Source: Mesorhizobium sp. B2-7-2 (GTDB lineage Bacteria; Pseudomonadota; Alphaproteobacteria; Rhizobiales; Rhizobiaceae). Taken from it: 64,000 nt of DNA. The DNA lies in the NCBI RefSeq assembly GCF_006440775.1, contig NZ_VFTZ01000007.1, positions 186,001-250,000 on the forward strand, in the 5' to 3' direction. A program made the translations under genes and the position numbers. The notes under the pieces are model-generated. The model was given only the letters and a program-made list of their open reading frames with translations. It searched no databases and was not told the origin of the DNA. Positions 1 to 9,284 of this stretch are shown piece by piece; the stretch's first letter is position 1, and every line of letters starts with the position of its first letter.

Positions 1-1021
1 CGCGCAGCTCGGCCAGCAGCTCCTGCGGGTTGTCGATCAGGTCCCATTTGTTGAAGGCGATCACCGGCGCCCTGCCCTCGCGGATGATGAGGTCGGCGAT
101 CTGCAGGTCCTGCTTCTCGAACGGGATGGTGGCGTCGAGCATGATGATGACGATCTCGGCGAAGCGGATGGCGCGCAGGCCGTCCTGCACCGAGAGCACT
201 TCCAGCTTTTCATGGATCCTGGATTTGCGGCGCATGCCGGCCGTGTCGAACAGCTTTATGCGGCGGCCGCGCCAATCCCAGTCGACCGAGATCGAATCGC
301 GCGTGATGCCGGCTTCCGGACCGGTCAGCAGCCGCTCCTCGCCGATCAGCGCATTGATCAGCGTCGACTTGCCGGCGTTCGGGCGGCCGACGACGGCGAT
401 GCGCAGCGGTTTGGTGTCGTCATAGGACGCTTCAGCCTCCGGGTCGGCGATGTCCTCGCCGATCAGAACCTCGCTGGCGGCGATCTCGCCGGCTTCGTCT
501 TCCTCGTCCTCGCCGAAAGCGCGTTCCTGGCCGAGCGCTTCAATCACCGCGTCACGCAGATCCGGCATGCCCTGGCCGTGCTCGGCCGAGATCGGGATCG
601 GCTCGCCGAGGCCGAGCTCCCAAGCTTCCAGCATGCCCCCTTGAGCGCCACGCGCCTCTGCCTTGTTGGCCACAAGCACGACCGGCTTGCCGGATTTGCG
701 CACCACCTCGGCGAAGGTGCGGTCGTCGGGCATCAGGCCCGACTTGGCATCGACCGTGAAGAAGATGAGGTCGGCTTCGCGAATGGCGATCTCGGTCTGC
801 TGGCGCATGCGGCCGGGCAGCGTCGAAGCCGCCGCGTCCTCGAAGCCGGCGGTGTCGATGACATCGAAGTGAAGATCGTAGAGTTTTGCCGCGTGGACGC
901 GGCGGTCGCGCGTCACCCCCGGCGTGTCGTCGACAAGCGCCAGCTTCTTTCCGACCAGCCGATTGAAAAGAGTCGATTTGCCGACGTTAGGCCGGCCGAT
1001 GATGGCGACTTTGAAGCCCAT
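1..1021 (-). CDS. der: Ribosome-assembly GTPase Der (EngA), 3' end cut by window
   Basis: Essential double GTPase that acts in 50S ribosomal subunit maturation. About 340 N-terminal residues are visible; the reading frame runs off the left edge, so the C-terminal KH-like domain is missing only because of the window. The protein starts with [20 protein letters not shown], a classic first P-loop, and a second P-loop ([12 protein letters not shown]) is encoded near 350-400, so the tandem G-domain layout that defines Der is directly visible. The ATG lies 7 bases after the stop of the upstream TPR gene on the same strand, so the two are very probably cotranscribed, as yfgM and der are neighbours in many proteobacteria. 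Identification is secure. Confidence 0.96.
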   Translation of the reverse strand, partial: MGFKVAIIGRPNVGKSTLFNRLVGKKLALVDDTPGVTRDRRVHAAKLYDLHFDVIDTAGFEDAAASTLPGRMRQQTEIAIREADLIFFTVDAKSGLMPDDRTFAEVVRKSGKPVVLVANKAEARGAQGGMLEAWELGLGEPIPISAEHGQGMPDLRDAVIEALGQERAFGEDEEDEAGEIAASEVLIGEDIADPEAEASYDDTKPLRIAVVGRPNAGKSTLINALIGEERLLTGPEAGITRDSISVDWDWRGRRIKLFDTAGMRRKSRIHEKLEVLSVQDGLRAIRFAEIVIIMLDATIPFEKQDLQIADLIIREGRAPVIAFNKWDLIDNPQELLAELR

Positions 1022-1027
1022 CCAGGA

Positions 1028-1696
1028 TCACGACACGTTGCCCGACCCGCGGATCAGCTCGGACATCAGCTGCGCGCGCTGGCGCACATTGCGCGGGGCG
1101 GCTTCATCCGAAGAGATCTGGTCGAACAGTTTGAGCGCGTCCGCCGCCTTGCCGTCCTTCCAGGCGGCAAGGCCGAGCGCCTCGCGCGCCGAATGGCGCA
1201 GCGGATTGGTGTCGGCGGTGAGCGCCTCGATGCGGCTGGAGACATCGGCGTAGGAGCCGTGGTCGACGAGCAGGAGCGCCGCCCTCAGCCGCGCGATATC
1301 GCGAATGCCGGCGGGAATGGCGTTGTCGGCGGCGACCTCGTCGAAATCCTTGACCGCGCCGTCGACGTCGCCCTTGTTGGCCTTGACGGTCGCGGCGCGC
1401 ATGCGGGCGAGCAGCGGATAGGCGCCGTAGCCGTCCTTCTCCAGCTGGTCGAGCGCGGCGATGGCCTCGTCGTTCTTGCCGTCATTGGCGAGCTTGAGGG
1501 CGGCCGAGAAGGCGTCGCCCGAGCGGTTGGCGCGGGTTTCGTCCCAATAGCGGTAGCCCACGACAGCGGCGGTGCCGAGCACGATGAGGATGGCAAGGCC
1601 GAGAATGGCCGGGCCGAAACGGTCCCATAGCTTCTGCGCCTGCTCGCGACGCATCTCTTCGTTGACTTCGCGGATAAAACTGTCGTCCGACATCAA
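1028..1696 (-). CDS. YfgM-like membrane-anchored TPR protein
   Basis: 222-residue protein with a short cytoplasmic N-terminus, one hydrophobic segment at about residues 28-48, and a helical, TPR-like remainder rich in Ala/Leu/Asp. This is the layout of the YfgM/TPR_21 family, whose members are anchored in the inner membrane and linked to the SecYEG/periplasmic chaperone network and envelope stress. Two consecutive Met codons open the frame; the second (1693) is an equally possible start. It sits directly upstream of der, the same neighbourhood as in enterobacteria, but no bamB lies between them here. The family assignment rests on topology and context; the precise role in Rhizobiales is not shown by the sequence. 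Confidence 0.82.
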   Translation of the reverse strand: MMSDDSFIREVNEEMRREQAQKLWDRFGPAILGLAILIVLGTAAVVGYRYWDETRANRSGDAFSAALKLANDGKNDEAIAALDQLEKDGYGAYPLLARMRAATVKANKGDVDGAVKDFDEVAADNAIPAGIRDIARLRAALLLVDHGSYADVSSRIEALTADTNPLRHSAREALGLAAWKDGKAADALKLFDQISSDEAAPRNVRQRAQLMSELIRGSGNVS

Positions 1697-1895
1697 TCAA
1701 AACCATTGCGGCCCCAGGAGGAGGCGCTTCTTGAGCCCGCGTTTTAGCGAAATTTCGTCGGCATGGAAGGGGGCGGGCCGGAAAATCGGCTGAGAATGCC
1801 GGGCGCCCACAGTCCATACCTGAACGCAACCGCGCCACATTTGCGCGATAGCCGGCTTCCGATCGGCCGGAGACGTCCCCGCCAGAAGGTTGTCA

Positions 1896-2906
1896 ATGCT
1901 TCGTTCGTACCGCGTTCTTGCGATCAGTCTCGCCTCGCTCGCCTCAGCCAACGGCGCCTTCGCCGATCCGCCGAAATCGCCAACCGTTTCGCCGGCCAAG
2001 CAGGTCGTGCTGATCTCGTTCGATGCCGCCCGCGATATCTCGCAATGGCAGCGCAGCCGGGCGCTGGCAAAGCGCACGGGCGCGCATTTCACCTACTTCC
2101 TGTCCTGCGTCTTCCTGCTCTCTCCCGAGACGCGGCTGCACTATGCCGGCCCCGGCATGGCCGCCGGCAAATCCAATGTCGGCTTCGGCGCCTCGAAACA
2201 GGATGTCGCCGACCGGCTTGAGCAGGTCCGGCTGGCGGCTGCCGAGGGCCACGACATCGGCAGCCATGCCTGCGGCCATTTCGACGGCAAGGCCTGGAGC
2301 AAGGCCGACTGGCTGGCCGAATTCGCCTCCGCGCGGCGCATTTTCGAGAACGCCTATGCGATCAACGGCATTTCTCCCGAGCCGCCCGGCTGGCGCGATT
2401 TCGCCCGCCATACCGTAACCGGTTTTCGCGCGCCCTATCTGTCCACCGGTAGTGCGCTTTTCGAAGCGCTGCCCGAGGCCGGCTTTGAATACGATGCGAG
2501 CGGCGTCTCGAACGGCCCGGTCGTGCCGCCGACCCTGAATGGCACAACCCGTTTTGCCCTGCCGCTTGTCCCGGAGGGACCGAAGGCGAAGCCGGTCGTC
2601 GCCATGGATTACAATCTTTATGTCCGCCACTCGGGCGGCACCGAGAAGCCGGCCATGGCGGACGCATTCACCGAGCGGGCCTACCAGGCGTTCCACGCTG
2701 CTTTCGAGGCTCAGTACAATGGCAAGCGCCTGCCGCTGGAGCTCGGCTTCCACTTCACGCTGATGAACAACGGCGCGTACTGGAACGCGCTGGAGCGCTT
2801 CGCCGACGAGGTCTGCGCGATGCCGCAAGTCGAGTGCATCAGTTTCCGCGACTATGTCGCGCGCCAGCGCGCCGGCCAGTCGTCACAGGTGAGTGTGGGC
2901 GGCTAA
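1896..2906 (+). CDS. Secreted polysaccharide deacetylase family protein
   Basis: 336 residues with a signal peptide (about residues 1-23, ending in GAFA) and a NodB-like carbohydrate esterase fold. Visible family signs are the early Asp-containing strand (LISFDAAR), the metal-site segment with GHDIGSHACGH, and the later GFRAPYLSTG motif. Members remove acetyl groups from cell-wall or exopolysaccharide sugars. The expected HxxxH metal site is partly recognisable as SHACGH. I chose the ATG at 1896 because AGAAGG lies 6 bases upstream; an in-frame TTG six bases earlier is less likely. The gene stands alone, divergent from the TPR-der pair and convergent with bacA. The substrate is unknown; it is not nodB itself, since no nod genes are nearby. 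Confidence 0.82.
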   Translation: MLRSYRVLAISLASLASANGAFADPPKSPTVSPAKQVVLISFDAARDISQWQRSRALAKRTGAHFTYFLSCVFLLSPETRLHYAGPGMAAGKSNVGFGASKQDVADRLEQVRLAAAEGHDIGSHACGHFDGKAWSKADWLAEFASARRIFENAYAINGISPEPPGWRDFARHTVTGFRAPYLSTGSALFEALPEAGFEYDASGVSNGPVVPPTLNGTTRFALPLVPEGPKAKPVVAMDYNLYVRHSGGTEKPAMADAFTERAYQAFHAAFEAQYNGKRLPLELGFHFTLMNNGAYWNALERFADEVCAMPQVECISFRDYVARQRAGQSSQVSVGG

Positions 2907-2922
2907 CTGGGCTGGCCGCGCT

Positions 2923-4200
2923 CTAGCTTGCCGGTTGATCTTCGGGACGCATGCCAGCTTGCTCGCGTTCTAGATAGTGCTGATCGACAATCGGCAGTTG
3001 CTCGCCCTGCAGCGTCGCTTCGAAGGCCCGCAAACGTTTGTGCACCGATTGCAATTCGACAATCGTCGACCACGAATTCAGTAGGAATTGAAGTGAATTC
3101 GTCACCTTGCCGAACGCGTTCGATATCTGGTTCAGGGCGCCGAACGTGATCTTATGCGCAACCAGCGAGGGCCCAAGGATGAGCAACGAGAAGATGTTGT
3201 CGGCCTGCAGGTAGGTGTAACGCACGACGTTGAAATAGATGTAGTGAAAATATAGCTTGAAATAATTGCGGCGGACATTGGCGAATAATTGTGTCGTCGT
3301 CGCCGGCTGCGCCCGATCGGGATGATCCTCGCCGTAGACAAGTTCCTTGCGGTAAGCCGCCTCGACGCGCTGGTTGCGGAACTGGAGGCCGGGCAATTTG
3401 AGACCGGCGATCATCACGGAAATCGTTCCGAACAGACACCAGCCCAATGCGGCAACGACCAGCGGCTGGGGGACCGTGCCGATGATCGGCAATTCGGTGA
3501 TGTGGGCCTGCAGTTGAATCAAGACCGGCAGAAAGGCGATCAGCGTCATGATCGACTGAACGAAGGTCGAGCCGAGATCTTCCATGATCTGCGAGAAGCG
3601 CATCGTGTCCTCCTGGATACGCTGCGAGGCGCCCTCGATGTGGCGCAGCCGGCCCCAGTTGGCCATGAAGTAATCATTCATCGCGGTGCGCCAGCGGAAG
3701 ATCCAGTGGCTGACGATGAAGGCATTGACCACCTGCACATTCATGCCGACCAGCGCCAGCCAGGAGAAATCGGCCAATCCCTTGTAGAATTCCGTGTTGG
3801 TCGAGGGAGTCGTTCCCGACATAAGGCCCTGAACGTAGTCGAAGAAAGGACCGTACCAGTTGTTGACCGCAACCGAGACCTGAACATTGAAGTAGATGAA
3901 GAACAGGATGACTGCGGTCATCACGATCGACCAGTTCTGCCACGGGTGCGGGGCGTACCAGCTCCAGAAGGCGTAGAAGATCGCCACGCAGGCCACGAAG
4001 TACATGTAGAACCACAGAAACGGCTTCGACCACAGCACCGCGATGCCGATGATCGGCGGCGAACCCGCCGCCACGGGCGGCAGGCCGAAGACGGCGCCCA
4101 GCTGCTCGCCGCCGAAGAACCAGAACAGGATCGCGGCAAGGCTCCAGACGGCGGCCGAGGTGAAGAAGAGCTTCGGCTGCGGGAAGAAGGATACGAACAC
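2923..4200 (-). CDS. bacA: BacA/SbmA family peptide transporter
   Basis: 425-residue inner-membrane protein with about seven to eight hydrophobic segments and the SbmA/BacA signature regions, such as GPFFDYVQ, the RWRTAMNDYF segment and the ADNIFSLL region in the second half. SbmA/BacA proteins are proton-driven importers of peptides, including proline-rich and nodule cysteine-rich peptides; BacA is needed for bacteroid survival in several legume symbioses and also affects very-long-chain fatty acid modification of lipid A. Length fits the family (about 400-425). It lacks the fused ATPase domain of the related BclA transporters. Monocistronic, converging on the deacetylase with a 16-base gap. 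Role in symbiosis is inferred from the family, not from the sequence. Confidence 0.93.
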   Translation of the reverse strand: MFVSFFPQPKLFFTSAAVWSLAAILFWFFGGEQLGAVFGLPPVAAGSPPIIGIAVLWSKPFLWFYMYFVACVAIFYAFWSWYAPHPWQNWSIVMTAVILFFIYFNVQVSVAVNNWYGPFFDYVQGLMSGTTPSTNTEFYKGLADFSWLALVGMNVQVVNAFIVSHWIFRWRTAMNDYFMANWGRLRHIEGASQRIQEDTMRFSQIMEDLGSTFVQSIMTLIAFLPVLIQLQAHITELPIIGTVPQPLVVAALGWCLFGTISVMIAGLKLPGLQFRNQRVEAAYRKELVYGEDHPDRAQPATTTQLFANVRRNYFKLYFHYIYFNVVRYTYLQADNIFSLLILGPSLVAHKITFGALNQISNAFGKVTNSLQFLLNSWSTIVELQSVHKRLRAFEATLQGEQLPIVDQHYLEREQAGMRPEDQPAS

Positions 4201-4322
4201 TGTGGCGGGTTTCCTCGGTCTGACCGCAAATCAGCGGCGTTGCAGTTCGGCGGGCATAAAGTCACACATTAGGGGGAAAGAAAATGCCCGTGCCCAACGC
4301 CCGGCATCGAACAAACCGCAAA

Positions 4323-5480
4323 TCATGGCGATTTTGGCGCAGCCGACCAGGCAATGACGCCAGAGGCGAGCAGCGCCGACGCCGCAATGATCGAGGCAAG
4401 CACGTAATTGCCCGAAGCCTGGGCGAGCAGGCCGGCGGCGATCGGGCCGACGATCTGGCCGAGACCGAAGGCCGCGGTCATCACCGCGAAGATGCGGCGC
4501 GGCGCCCGCGGCGCGAGCTGCCTGCCCATCTGTAGGCCCAGCGCCGTGATGGCGATAAAGGTGCCGCCGAGCAGGATGCCGGCGATCAACGGTCCGGCTG
4601 CACCTTTGACGACGACGCTGGCGGTGACGCCGACCACTTCGACCAGGCAGCTCGCGGCATAAGCGGCGTAGAGCCCGACGCGGCCGGCGAGCTTCTGCCA
4701 CGCCCAAGTCGAGGGAAAGCCGGCAAGGCCGGCGACCATCCAGACAGTCGCCTCGAAGACGCGCCCGCCGCCGCCCTGGCGGACGATAGCGACCAGGAAA
4801 GTGGCCGTCACCACATAGCCGAAGCCGAACAGCCCGTAGGCGATGATCATCCTCACCAGGGAGCCGTCCTTCGGCAGCGCCGGCTCGCGCCCGTCGGCGA
4901 CGTTGGCCGGCGTGGTCGAGCCGGCGAGCAGCATGACGATGAGCAGGCCAACCGCCGAAAGCGCTCCGGACCAGAGCCAGCCGGCGGCCCAGCCCGCGTG
5001 TTCGGAGACGAGGACCGCCAGCAGCGCTGAGGACGCGGCAATGCCCAGGCCAACGCCGCCGAAATGCAGCGCCTGCAAATCGCCGCGGCCAGCCTCAGCC
5101 AGGTGGCTGAAGACGATCGAGGCCATGAACACCATGACGAAGGCGCTGGCGAGGCCGGCGAGGAATCGGATGACGAGGAAGGCGACCATCGTCTCGTTAA
5201 GCCCCATGAAGGCCGCAAGCACGGCGCTGGCGGCGAGGCCGGCGAACATCAGCATGCGCTCGCGGCCATGCGCCCAGCCACCGGCCGCGGCAAGCGCGCC
5301 GATGAGGTAGCCGACATAATTGGCCGAAGCGATCCAACCGGCATCGGCCGGCGTCAGGCCAAGTCCCTCCATCATGCCCGGCAGGATCGGCGTGTAGACA
5401 AAGCGGCCGATGCCCATGGCTACGGCGAGCGCGACCATGCCGGCGAGAGCAAGCCGCAAGGGAGATGGCGAGGCGTTCAT
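4323..5480 (-). CDS. YbfB/YjiJ-type MFS transporter
   Basis: 385-residue protein with about 12 hydrophobic segments. The start (MGIGRFVYTPILPGM near residues 22-36, then LTPADAGWIASANYVGYLIGA) is the hallmark of the YbfB/YjiJ (MFS_4) family, a poorly characterised branch of major-facilitator exporters. ATG 5480 gives a normal N-terminus directly before the first membrane helix; the frame stays open upstream into a repetitive intergenic element, but that extension has no membrane or signal features. Substrate unknown. The gene is alone between bacA and a RIME-like element. Confidence 0.85.
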   Translation of the reverse strand: MNASPSPLRLALAGMVALAVAMGIGRFVYTPILPGMMEGLGLTPADAGWIASANYVGYLIGALAAAGGWAHGRERMLMFAGLAASAVLAAFMGLNETMVAFLVIRFLAGLASAFVMVFMASIVFSHLAEAGRGDLQALHFGGVGLGIAASSALLAVLVSEHAGWAAGWLWSGALSAVGLLIVMLLAGSTTPANVADGREPALPKDGSLVRMIIAYGLFGFGYVVTATFLVAIVRQGGGGRVFEATVWMVAGLAGFPSTWAWQKLAGRVGLYAAYAASCLVEVVGVTASVVVKGAAGPLIAGILLGGTFIAITALGLQMGRQLAPRAPRRIFAVMTAAFGLGQIVGPIAAGLLAQASGNYVLASIIAASALLASGVIAWSAAPKSP

Positions 5481-5540
5481 TGCGGCGCACAATAAGAATG
5501 TGTATCCGCGAAACAATGTGCTTGCGTTGGGCCAGGTGCA

Positions 5541-5670
5541 CGTCCCCTCACCCAGCCTCCGCTTCGCTCGGCTGACTTCTCCCCGGTGGAGAGAGGAGCC
5601 TGTCGGTGCCTGCGCCATGTCTTCTCCCCAAGGGGAGAAGGTGGCCGCGAAGCGGCCGGATGAGCGGCAA
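5541..5670. repeat. RIME-like intergenic palindromic element (degenerate copy)
   Basis: Contains the modules seen in the other copies of this window: CTTCTCCCC-AAGGGGAGAAGG, the GGCCGCGAAGCGGCC palindrome, and a GGATGAG end. The left half (CCCTCACCCAGCCTCCGCTTCGCTCGG) is a different module, so this is a mosaic copy. Such elements are known from rhizobia as RIME (Rhizobium intergenic mosaic elements). It fills most of the gap between the MFS gene and a 66-codon gene. Confidence 0.75.
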
Positions 5671-5671
5671 C

Positions 5672-5872
5672 TTAGCGGCCAGCCGCACCCATCGTCTCAT
5701 ACGCAGTGCGGCGGGCCGTCAGCCGGAAGGGCATGTCGCCGAGCTCGCGCTCCGACATGGTGTCGAGCACCGGATGCGACAGCGGATCGGTGATCCAGCG
5801 CGCGATCTCGCCGTCGTCGCGCGGCCTCGCCTCGGCGCCGGAAAGCCCTTTCAGCAAAGATAAAATCTTCAT
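5672..5872 (-). CDS. Small 66-residue protein of unknown function
   Basis: Short Arg/Leu-rich soluble protein, with a pattern HPVLDTMSERELGDMPFRL in the second half that resembles the degenerate end of DUF1127-type proteins (a short helix ending in RELxDxPF). A good ribosome site (GAGGTGG) lies four to five bases before the ATG, which supports real translation. Divergent from the LysR-type regulator at 5971, 98 bases away, so it may be a target of that regulator. Family link is tentative; no function is claimed. Confidence 0.6.
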   Translation of the reverse strand: MKILSLLKGLSGAEARPRDDGEIARWITDPLSHPVLDTMSERELGDMPFRLTARRTAYETMGAAGR

Positions 5873-5970
5873 CGGGCCACCTCATGGCTCAAGGTTGTTG
5901 CAGGTAAATTCTGCCCTTTCCTGTCGGGGTTTCAATTGAGATTTCGGCCCGTTCACTTTAGAAAAACTGG

Positions 5971-6885
5971 ATGGCTATGCTGAACCGCGTCCATCTCAAC
6001 GGCCTGCGCGCCGTGGAAACCGTCGCCCGGCTGGGATCGCTGGCGGGCGCGGCGGCGGAGCTCAACGTCTCGGTCAGCGCCGTCAGCCAGCAGGTCAAGC
6101 GCACGGAAAAGCAGCTGGGCCAGGCGCTGTTCGAACGCACGCCGGGTGGGCTCGTGCCGACCGAATTCGGCGCCGTCTTTACGGCGCGGCTCAGCGCCGG
6201 CTTCCGCGAGCTTGCGCAAGCGGTGGCGCTGGCCAACGAGACCAACGAGTGCACGCTGGTTGTCTCGGTGGCGCCGGCCTTCGCCTCGAAATGGCTGCTG
6301 CCCCGGCTGTCGCGGCATTTCGCGCGACACCCCAATGTGCTGTTGCGCATCGACGCCTCGGCCAGGGTCGCCGATCTCGACCGCTCCGATGTCGATATCG
6401 CCATCCGGCTTGGCGACGGCAAATGGCCGGGCGGGCGCGCCGAGCTTCTGCTTGCCCAGGAAGTGTTTCCGGTCTGCGCGCCCTCGATCGCGGCCAGGCT
6501 GAAGTCGATCGGCGATCTGGCGCAGACCTGCGCCATCACCGACGAAAAGGCGATGTTCAGCTGGGACGGCTGGTTCGAGACGGCCGGCGTCGAGCCGGTC
6601 ACCTTCCAGAAAGGGGCGCGTTTCACCGATCCGATGCTTTGCCTGGAATCGGCGATTGCCGGCCATGGCGTGATGCTCGCCTGGCAGTTGCTGACCGCCG
6701 ACGCGCTGGCCGACGGCCGGCTGGTCGCGCCCTTCGGGATCAGGGCCGAGAGCGGGCTGGGTTACTGGCTGGTGACCTCGGCCACCAAGGGCGAAAGCCG
6801 CAAGGTACGCGACTTCAAGGCCTGGATCCGCGAGGAGATCGAGGCGACCATGGCGCAGTTCCGGGCGCTGGACAGCGCCGCTTAA
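5971..6885 (+). CDS. LysR-family regulator, GcvA-like
   Basis: 304 residues with an N-terminal winged helix-turn-helix (residues about 6-65, LNGLRAVETVARLGSLAGAA then NVSVSAVSQQVKRTEKQLGQ) and a periplasmic-binding-like effector domain. The phrase HLNGLRAVETVARLGSLAGAA and the FERTPGGLVPTEFG segment are typical of the GcvA branch. A second Met at codon 3 is an alternative start. It is divergent from the 66-residue gene and 126 bases upstream of the M29 aminopeptidase, so either could be its target. The GcvA label is by resemblance; glycine cleavage genes are not nearby. Confidence 0.85.
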   Translation: MAMLNRVHLNGLRAVETVARLGSLAGAAAELNVSVSAVSQQVKRTEKQLGQALFERTPGGLVPTEFGAVFTARLSAGFRELAQAVALANETNECTLVVSVAPAFASKWLLPRLSRHFARHPNVLLRIDASARVADLDRSDVDIAIRLGDGKWPGGRAELLLAQEVFPVCAPSIAARLKSIGDLAQTCAITDEKAMFSWDGWFETAGVEPVTFQKGARFTDPMLCLESAIAGHGVMLAWQLLTADALADGRLVAPFGIRAESGLGYWLVTSATKGESRKVRDFKAWIREEIEATMAQFRALDSAA

Positions 6886-7011
6886 CCGCTCCGCATTCTT
6901 CAACGACGCGGTCCGTCATGCTTGAAAGCAGGCCCAGTCGATCGCGGTGGAAAGGTCAATCGCAGCGGTCTATGTAAGGACGAGAACCCCAACATAACGG
7001 CAAGCAGGATC

Positions 7012-8268
7012 ATGACCACACATTCGCGCGGCGTTTCGGCAAGCATCGACCCGGTGAAGCTCGACAGGCTGGCGGAAGTCGCCATCAAGGTCGGACTGCA
7101 GCTGCAGCCCGGACAGGACCTGGTGCTGACCTCCTCGATCGCGGCATTGCCGCTGACCCGCCGCATCGTCGAGCACGCCTATAAGGCCGGCGCCGGGCTG
7201 GTGACGCCTATCTTCAACGACGACGAGATCACGCTGGCGCGCTTCCGCTATGGGGCGGACGCCGGCTTCGACCGCGCTGCCGGCTGGCTTTACGAAGGCA
7301 TGGCGAAGGCGTTCTCCAACAATGCGGCGCGGCTTGCGGTGCGCGGCGAGGATCCGTCGCTGCTGTCGTCGCAAGATCCGGCCAAGGTGGCGCGCGCCAA
7401 CAAGGCCAACTCGATGGCCTACCAGCCGGCGCTGGAGAAGATCACCGGCTTCGACATCAACTGGAACATCGTCGCCTATCCCGACCTTGCCTGGGCAAAA
7501 CAGGTCTTTCCGGGTGAGCCGGACGACGTCGCGGTGGTGAAGCTTGCCGACGCCATCTTCTCAGCCTCGCGGGTCGACGTCGAGGACCCGATCGGCAATT
7601 GGAAGGCGCATAACACCGCCTTGGCCGAGCGCACGAAATGGCTCAACGAGCACAGTTTCCACGCGCTGCATTTCACCGGACCGGGCACCGACCTGACCGT
7701 CGGGCTGGCGGACGGCCATGAGTGGATGGGCGGCGCCTCGACTGCGAAGAACGGCATCACCTGCAACCCGAACATCCCGACCGAGGAGGTCTTTACCACG
7801 CCGCATGCGAGGCGCGTCGAGGGCCATGTCTCCTCGACCAAGCCGCTCTCCTACCAAGGGACGCTGATCGACGATATCTCGGTGCGCTTCGAAGGCGGCC
7901 GGATCGTCGAGGCCAAGGCCTCGAAGGGCGAGGACGTGCTGCAGAAGGTGCTCGACACTGACGAGGGCGCGCGGCGTCTCGGCGAGGTGGCGCTGGTGCC
8001 GCACTCCTCGCCGATCGCGCGGAGTGGGCTGTTGTTCTTCAACACGCTGTTCGACGAGAACGCCGCCTGCCACATCGCGCTCGGGCAGTGCTATTCGAAA
8101 TGCTTCGTCAACGGCGCGTCGCTCAGCCAGGATGAGATCGCGGAGCGCGGCGGCAACAAGAGCTTCATCCACATCGACTGGATGATCGGGTCCGACAAGA
8201 TCGACATTGACGGCGTGGCCAAGGATGGCGGCCGCGTGCCGGTGATGCGCAAGGGCGAGTGGGCGTAA
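7012..8268 (+). CDS. M29-family aminopeptidase
   Basis: 418-residue cytoplasmic metallopeptidase of the AmpS/AmpT (thermophilic aminopeptidase) family, which removes N-terminal residues using two metal ions. Characteristic stretches seen are GPGTDLTVGL, the EVFTTPHARRVEGHVSSTKP region, the GEVALVPHSSPIA segment, and the C-terminal HIDWMIGS with its metal-binding His and Asp. ATG 7012 is preceded by CAGGA; an upstream in-frame ATG at 6922 would add a 30-residue extension with no family counterpart. Probably monocistronic, after the LysR gene. Confidence 0.93.
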   Translation: MTTHSRGVSASIDPVKLDRLAEVAIKVGLQLQPGQDLVLTSSIAALPLTRRIVEHAYKAGAGLVTPIFNDDEITLARFRYGADAGFDRAAGWLYEGMAKAFSNNAARLAVRGEDPSLLSSQDPAKVARANKANSMAYQPALEKITGFDINWNIVAYPDLAWAKQVFPGEPDDVAVVKLADAIFSASRVDVEDPIGNWKAHNTALAERTKWLNEHSFHALHFTGPGTDLTVGLADGHEWMGGASTAKNGITCNPNIPTEEVFTTPHARRVEGHVSSTKPLSYQGTLIDDISVRFEGGRIVEAKASKGEDVLQKVLDTDEGARRLGEVALVPHSSPIARSGLLFFNTLFDENAACHIALGQCYSKCFVNGASLSQDEIAERGGNKSFIHIDWMIGSDKIDIDGVAKDGGRVPVMRKGEWA

Positions 8269-8363
8269 CGGTACTTTGTTGGCGCAATTCCGAACGGACG
8301 GCTCCGGCCAAGTCGCCGAGCCCAACCGCTGTACTTTTCCAGGGCTTGGCAAAGGAGGCGTAA

Positions 8364-8720
8364 GTGGCCTTCGACATTGCGGTGAAGCGTGTCTATGAGC
8401 CGCCGGCGAAAGCCGACGGCCAACGGGTGCTGGTCGACCGCATCTGGCCGCGCGGCGTCAGCAAGAAGGACGCCGAACTGTCGCTATGGCTGAAGGAGAT
8501 CGCGCCGAGCGACGCGCTGCGCAAATGGTTCGGGCACGAGCCCGAGCGTTGGGCCGAGTTTCAGAAGCGGTATCGGGCCGAGCTCGACGCCAACAAGGAA
8601 GCGGTGGCGCAGCTGCATGGCCTGTTGCGCGAGGGCAAGGTGACGCTGCTTTATGGCGCGCATGACGAGGCGCACAACAATGCGGTGGCGCTGGCGGCGT
8701 ATTTGGAAGCCCAAGCATAA
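8364..8720 (+). CDS. DUF488 family protein
   Basis: 118 residues matching the DUF488 pattern: VKRVYEPP near the start, the RVLVDRIWPRGVSK motif at about 21-34, and the conserved WFGHEPERWAEFQ segment, with TLLYGAHDEAHNNAVAL at the end. GTG start at 8364 is supported by a strong AAGGAGG seven bases upstream. The family is widespread, small and cytosolic, with no established activity. It ends 8 bases before a large perfect inverted repeat that may terminate its transcript. Confidence 0.88.
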   Translation: MAFDIAVKRVYEPPAKADGQRVLVDRIWPRGVSKKDAELSLWLKEIAPSDALRKWFGHEPERWAEFQKRYRAELDANKEAVAQLHGLLREGKVTLLYGAHDEAHNNAVALAAYLEAQA

Positions 8721-8728
8721 TTATTGAG

Positions 8729-8917
8729 ACGTCGAGTTCCTTCGCCCCCCTCTCTGTCCTGCCGGACATCTCCCCCTCAAGGGGGGAGATCAGCCTTCAC
8801 GCCGGCTTTCGCCAATCGCAGACGTTGCAAGACGAGCGCCTCGTCAAAGCTGCCAATCTCCCCCCTTGAGGGGGAGATGTCCGGCAGGACAGAGAGGGGG
8901 GCGAAGGAACTCGACGT
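8729..8917. repeat. Perfect 62-bp inverted repeat element
   Basis: Two arms, 8729-8790 and 8856-8917, are exact reverse complements over 62 bases and are separated by a 65-base spacer. Each arm itself contains the ATCTCCCCCTCAAGGGGGGAGAT palindrome-like module and a CCTGCCGGACAT block. It lies between the convergent DUF488 and ArsC-like genes. The composition resembles a dispersed intergenic element similar to RIME but not the same family as the copies at 17.5, 54.8 and 57.4 kb. Confidence 0.9.
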
Positions 8918-8930
8918 AAGTGGTCGAGCC

Positions 8931-9284
8931 TCATTCCCCGCCCACCGCCTCCTCGTAAACCTCCGGCTTGAACCCAACGATAACGCCATCCCCCACCTCA
9001 AGCACCGGCCGCTTGATCATCGTCGGCTTGGCGAGCATCAGCTTCCTCGCCTTCTTCTCATCGAGCGCTTCCTTGTCCTTCTCCGGCAGCGCGCGAAAGG
9101 TCGTGCTGCCTTTGTTGAGCAGCTTTTCCCAGCCGACCTTGCCGATCCAACCGCTGAGCCTCTCCGCCTCGATCCCCTCTGCCCGGTAGTCATGAAAACG
9201 ATATGGCACGTCATGGCTCTCCAGCCAGACGCGCGCCTTCTTGATCGTGTCGCAGGTGGTGATGCCATACATGGTGATGGTCAA
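8931..9284 (-). CDS. ArsC/Spx-family reductase-like protein (YffB type)
   Basis: 117-residue thioredoxin-fold protein. It begins MTITMYGITTCDTIKKARVW, placing one Cys (residue 11) at the redox position of the ArsC/YffB/Spx family, and contains the conserved HDYRAEG and MLAKPTMIKRPVL segments that carry the family cis-proline and binding-site arginine. YffB-type members are glutathione-dependent reductases of unproven substrate; a true arsenate reductase role is not supported because no ars genes are near. Converges on DUF488 across the inverted repeat. Confidence 0.88.
   Translation of the reverse strand: MTITMYGITTCDTIKKARVWLESHDVPYRFHDYRAEGIEAERLSGWIGKVGWEKLLNKGSTTFRALPEKDKEALDEKKARKLMLAKPTMIKRPVLEVGDGVIVGFKPEVYEEAVGGE

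Noticed and set aside
8931..9284. Arsenate reductase (arsC)
   Set aside because: The protein is of the YffB branch and no arsenic-resistance genes are nearby, so only the broader family name is used.
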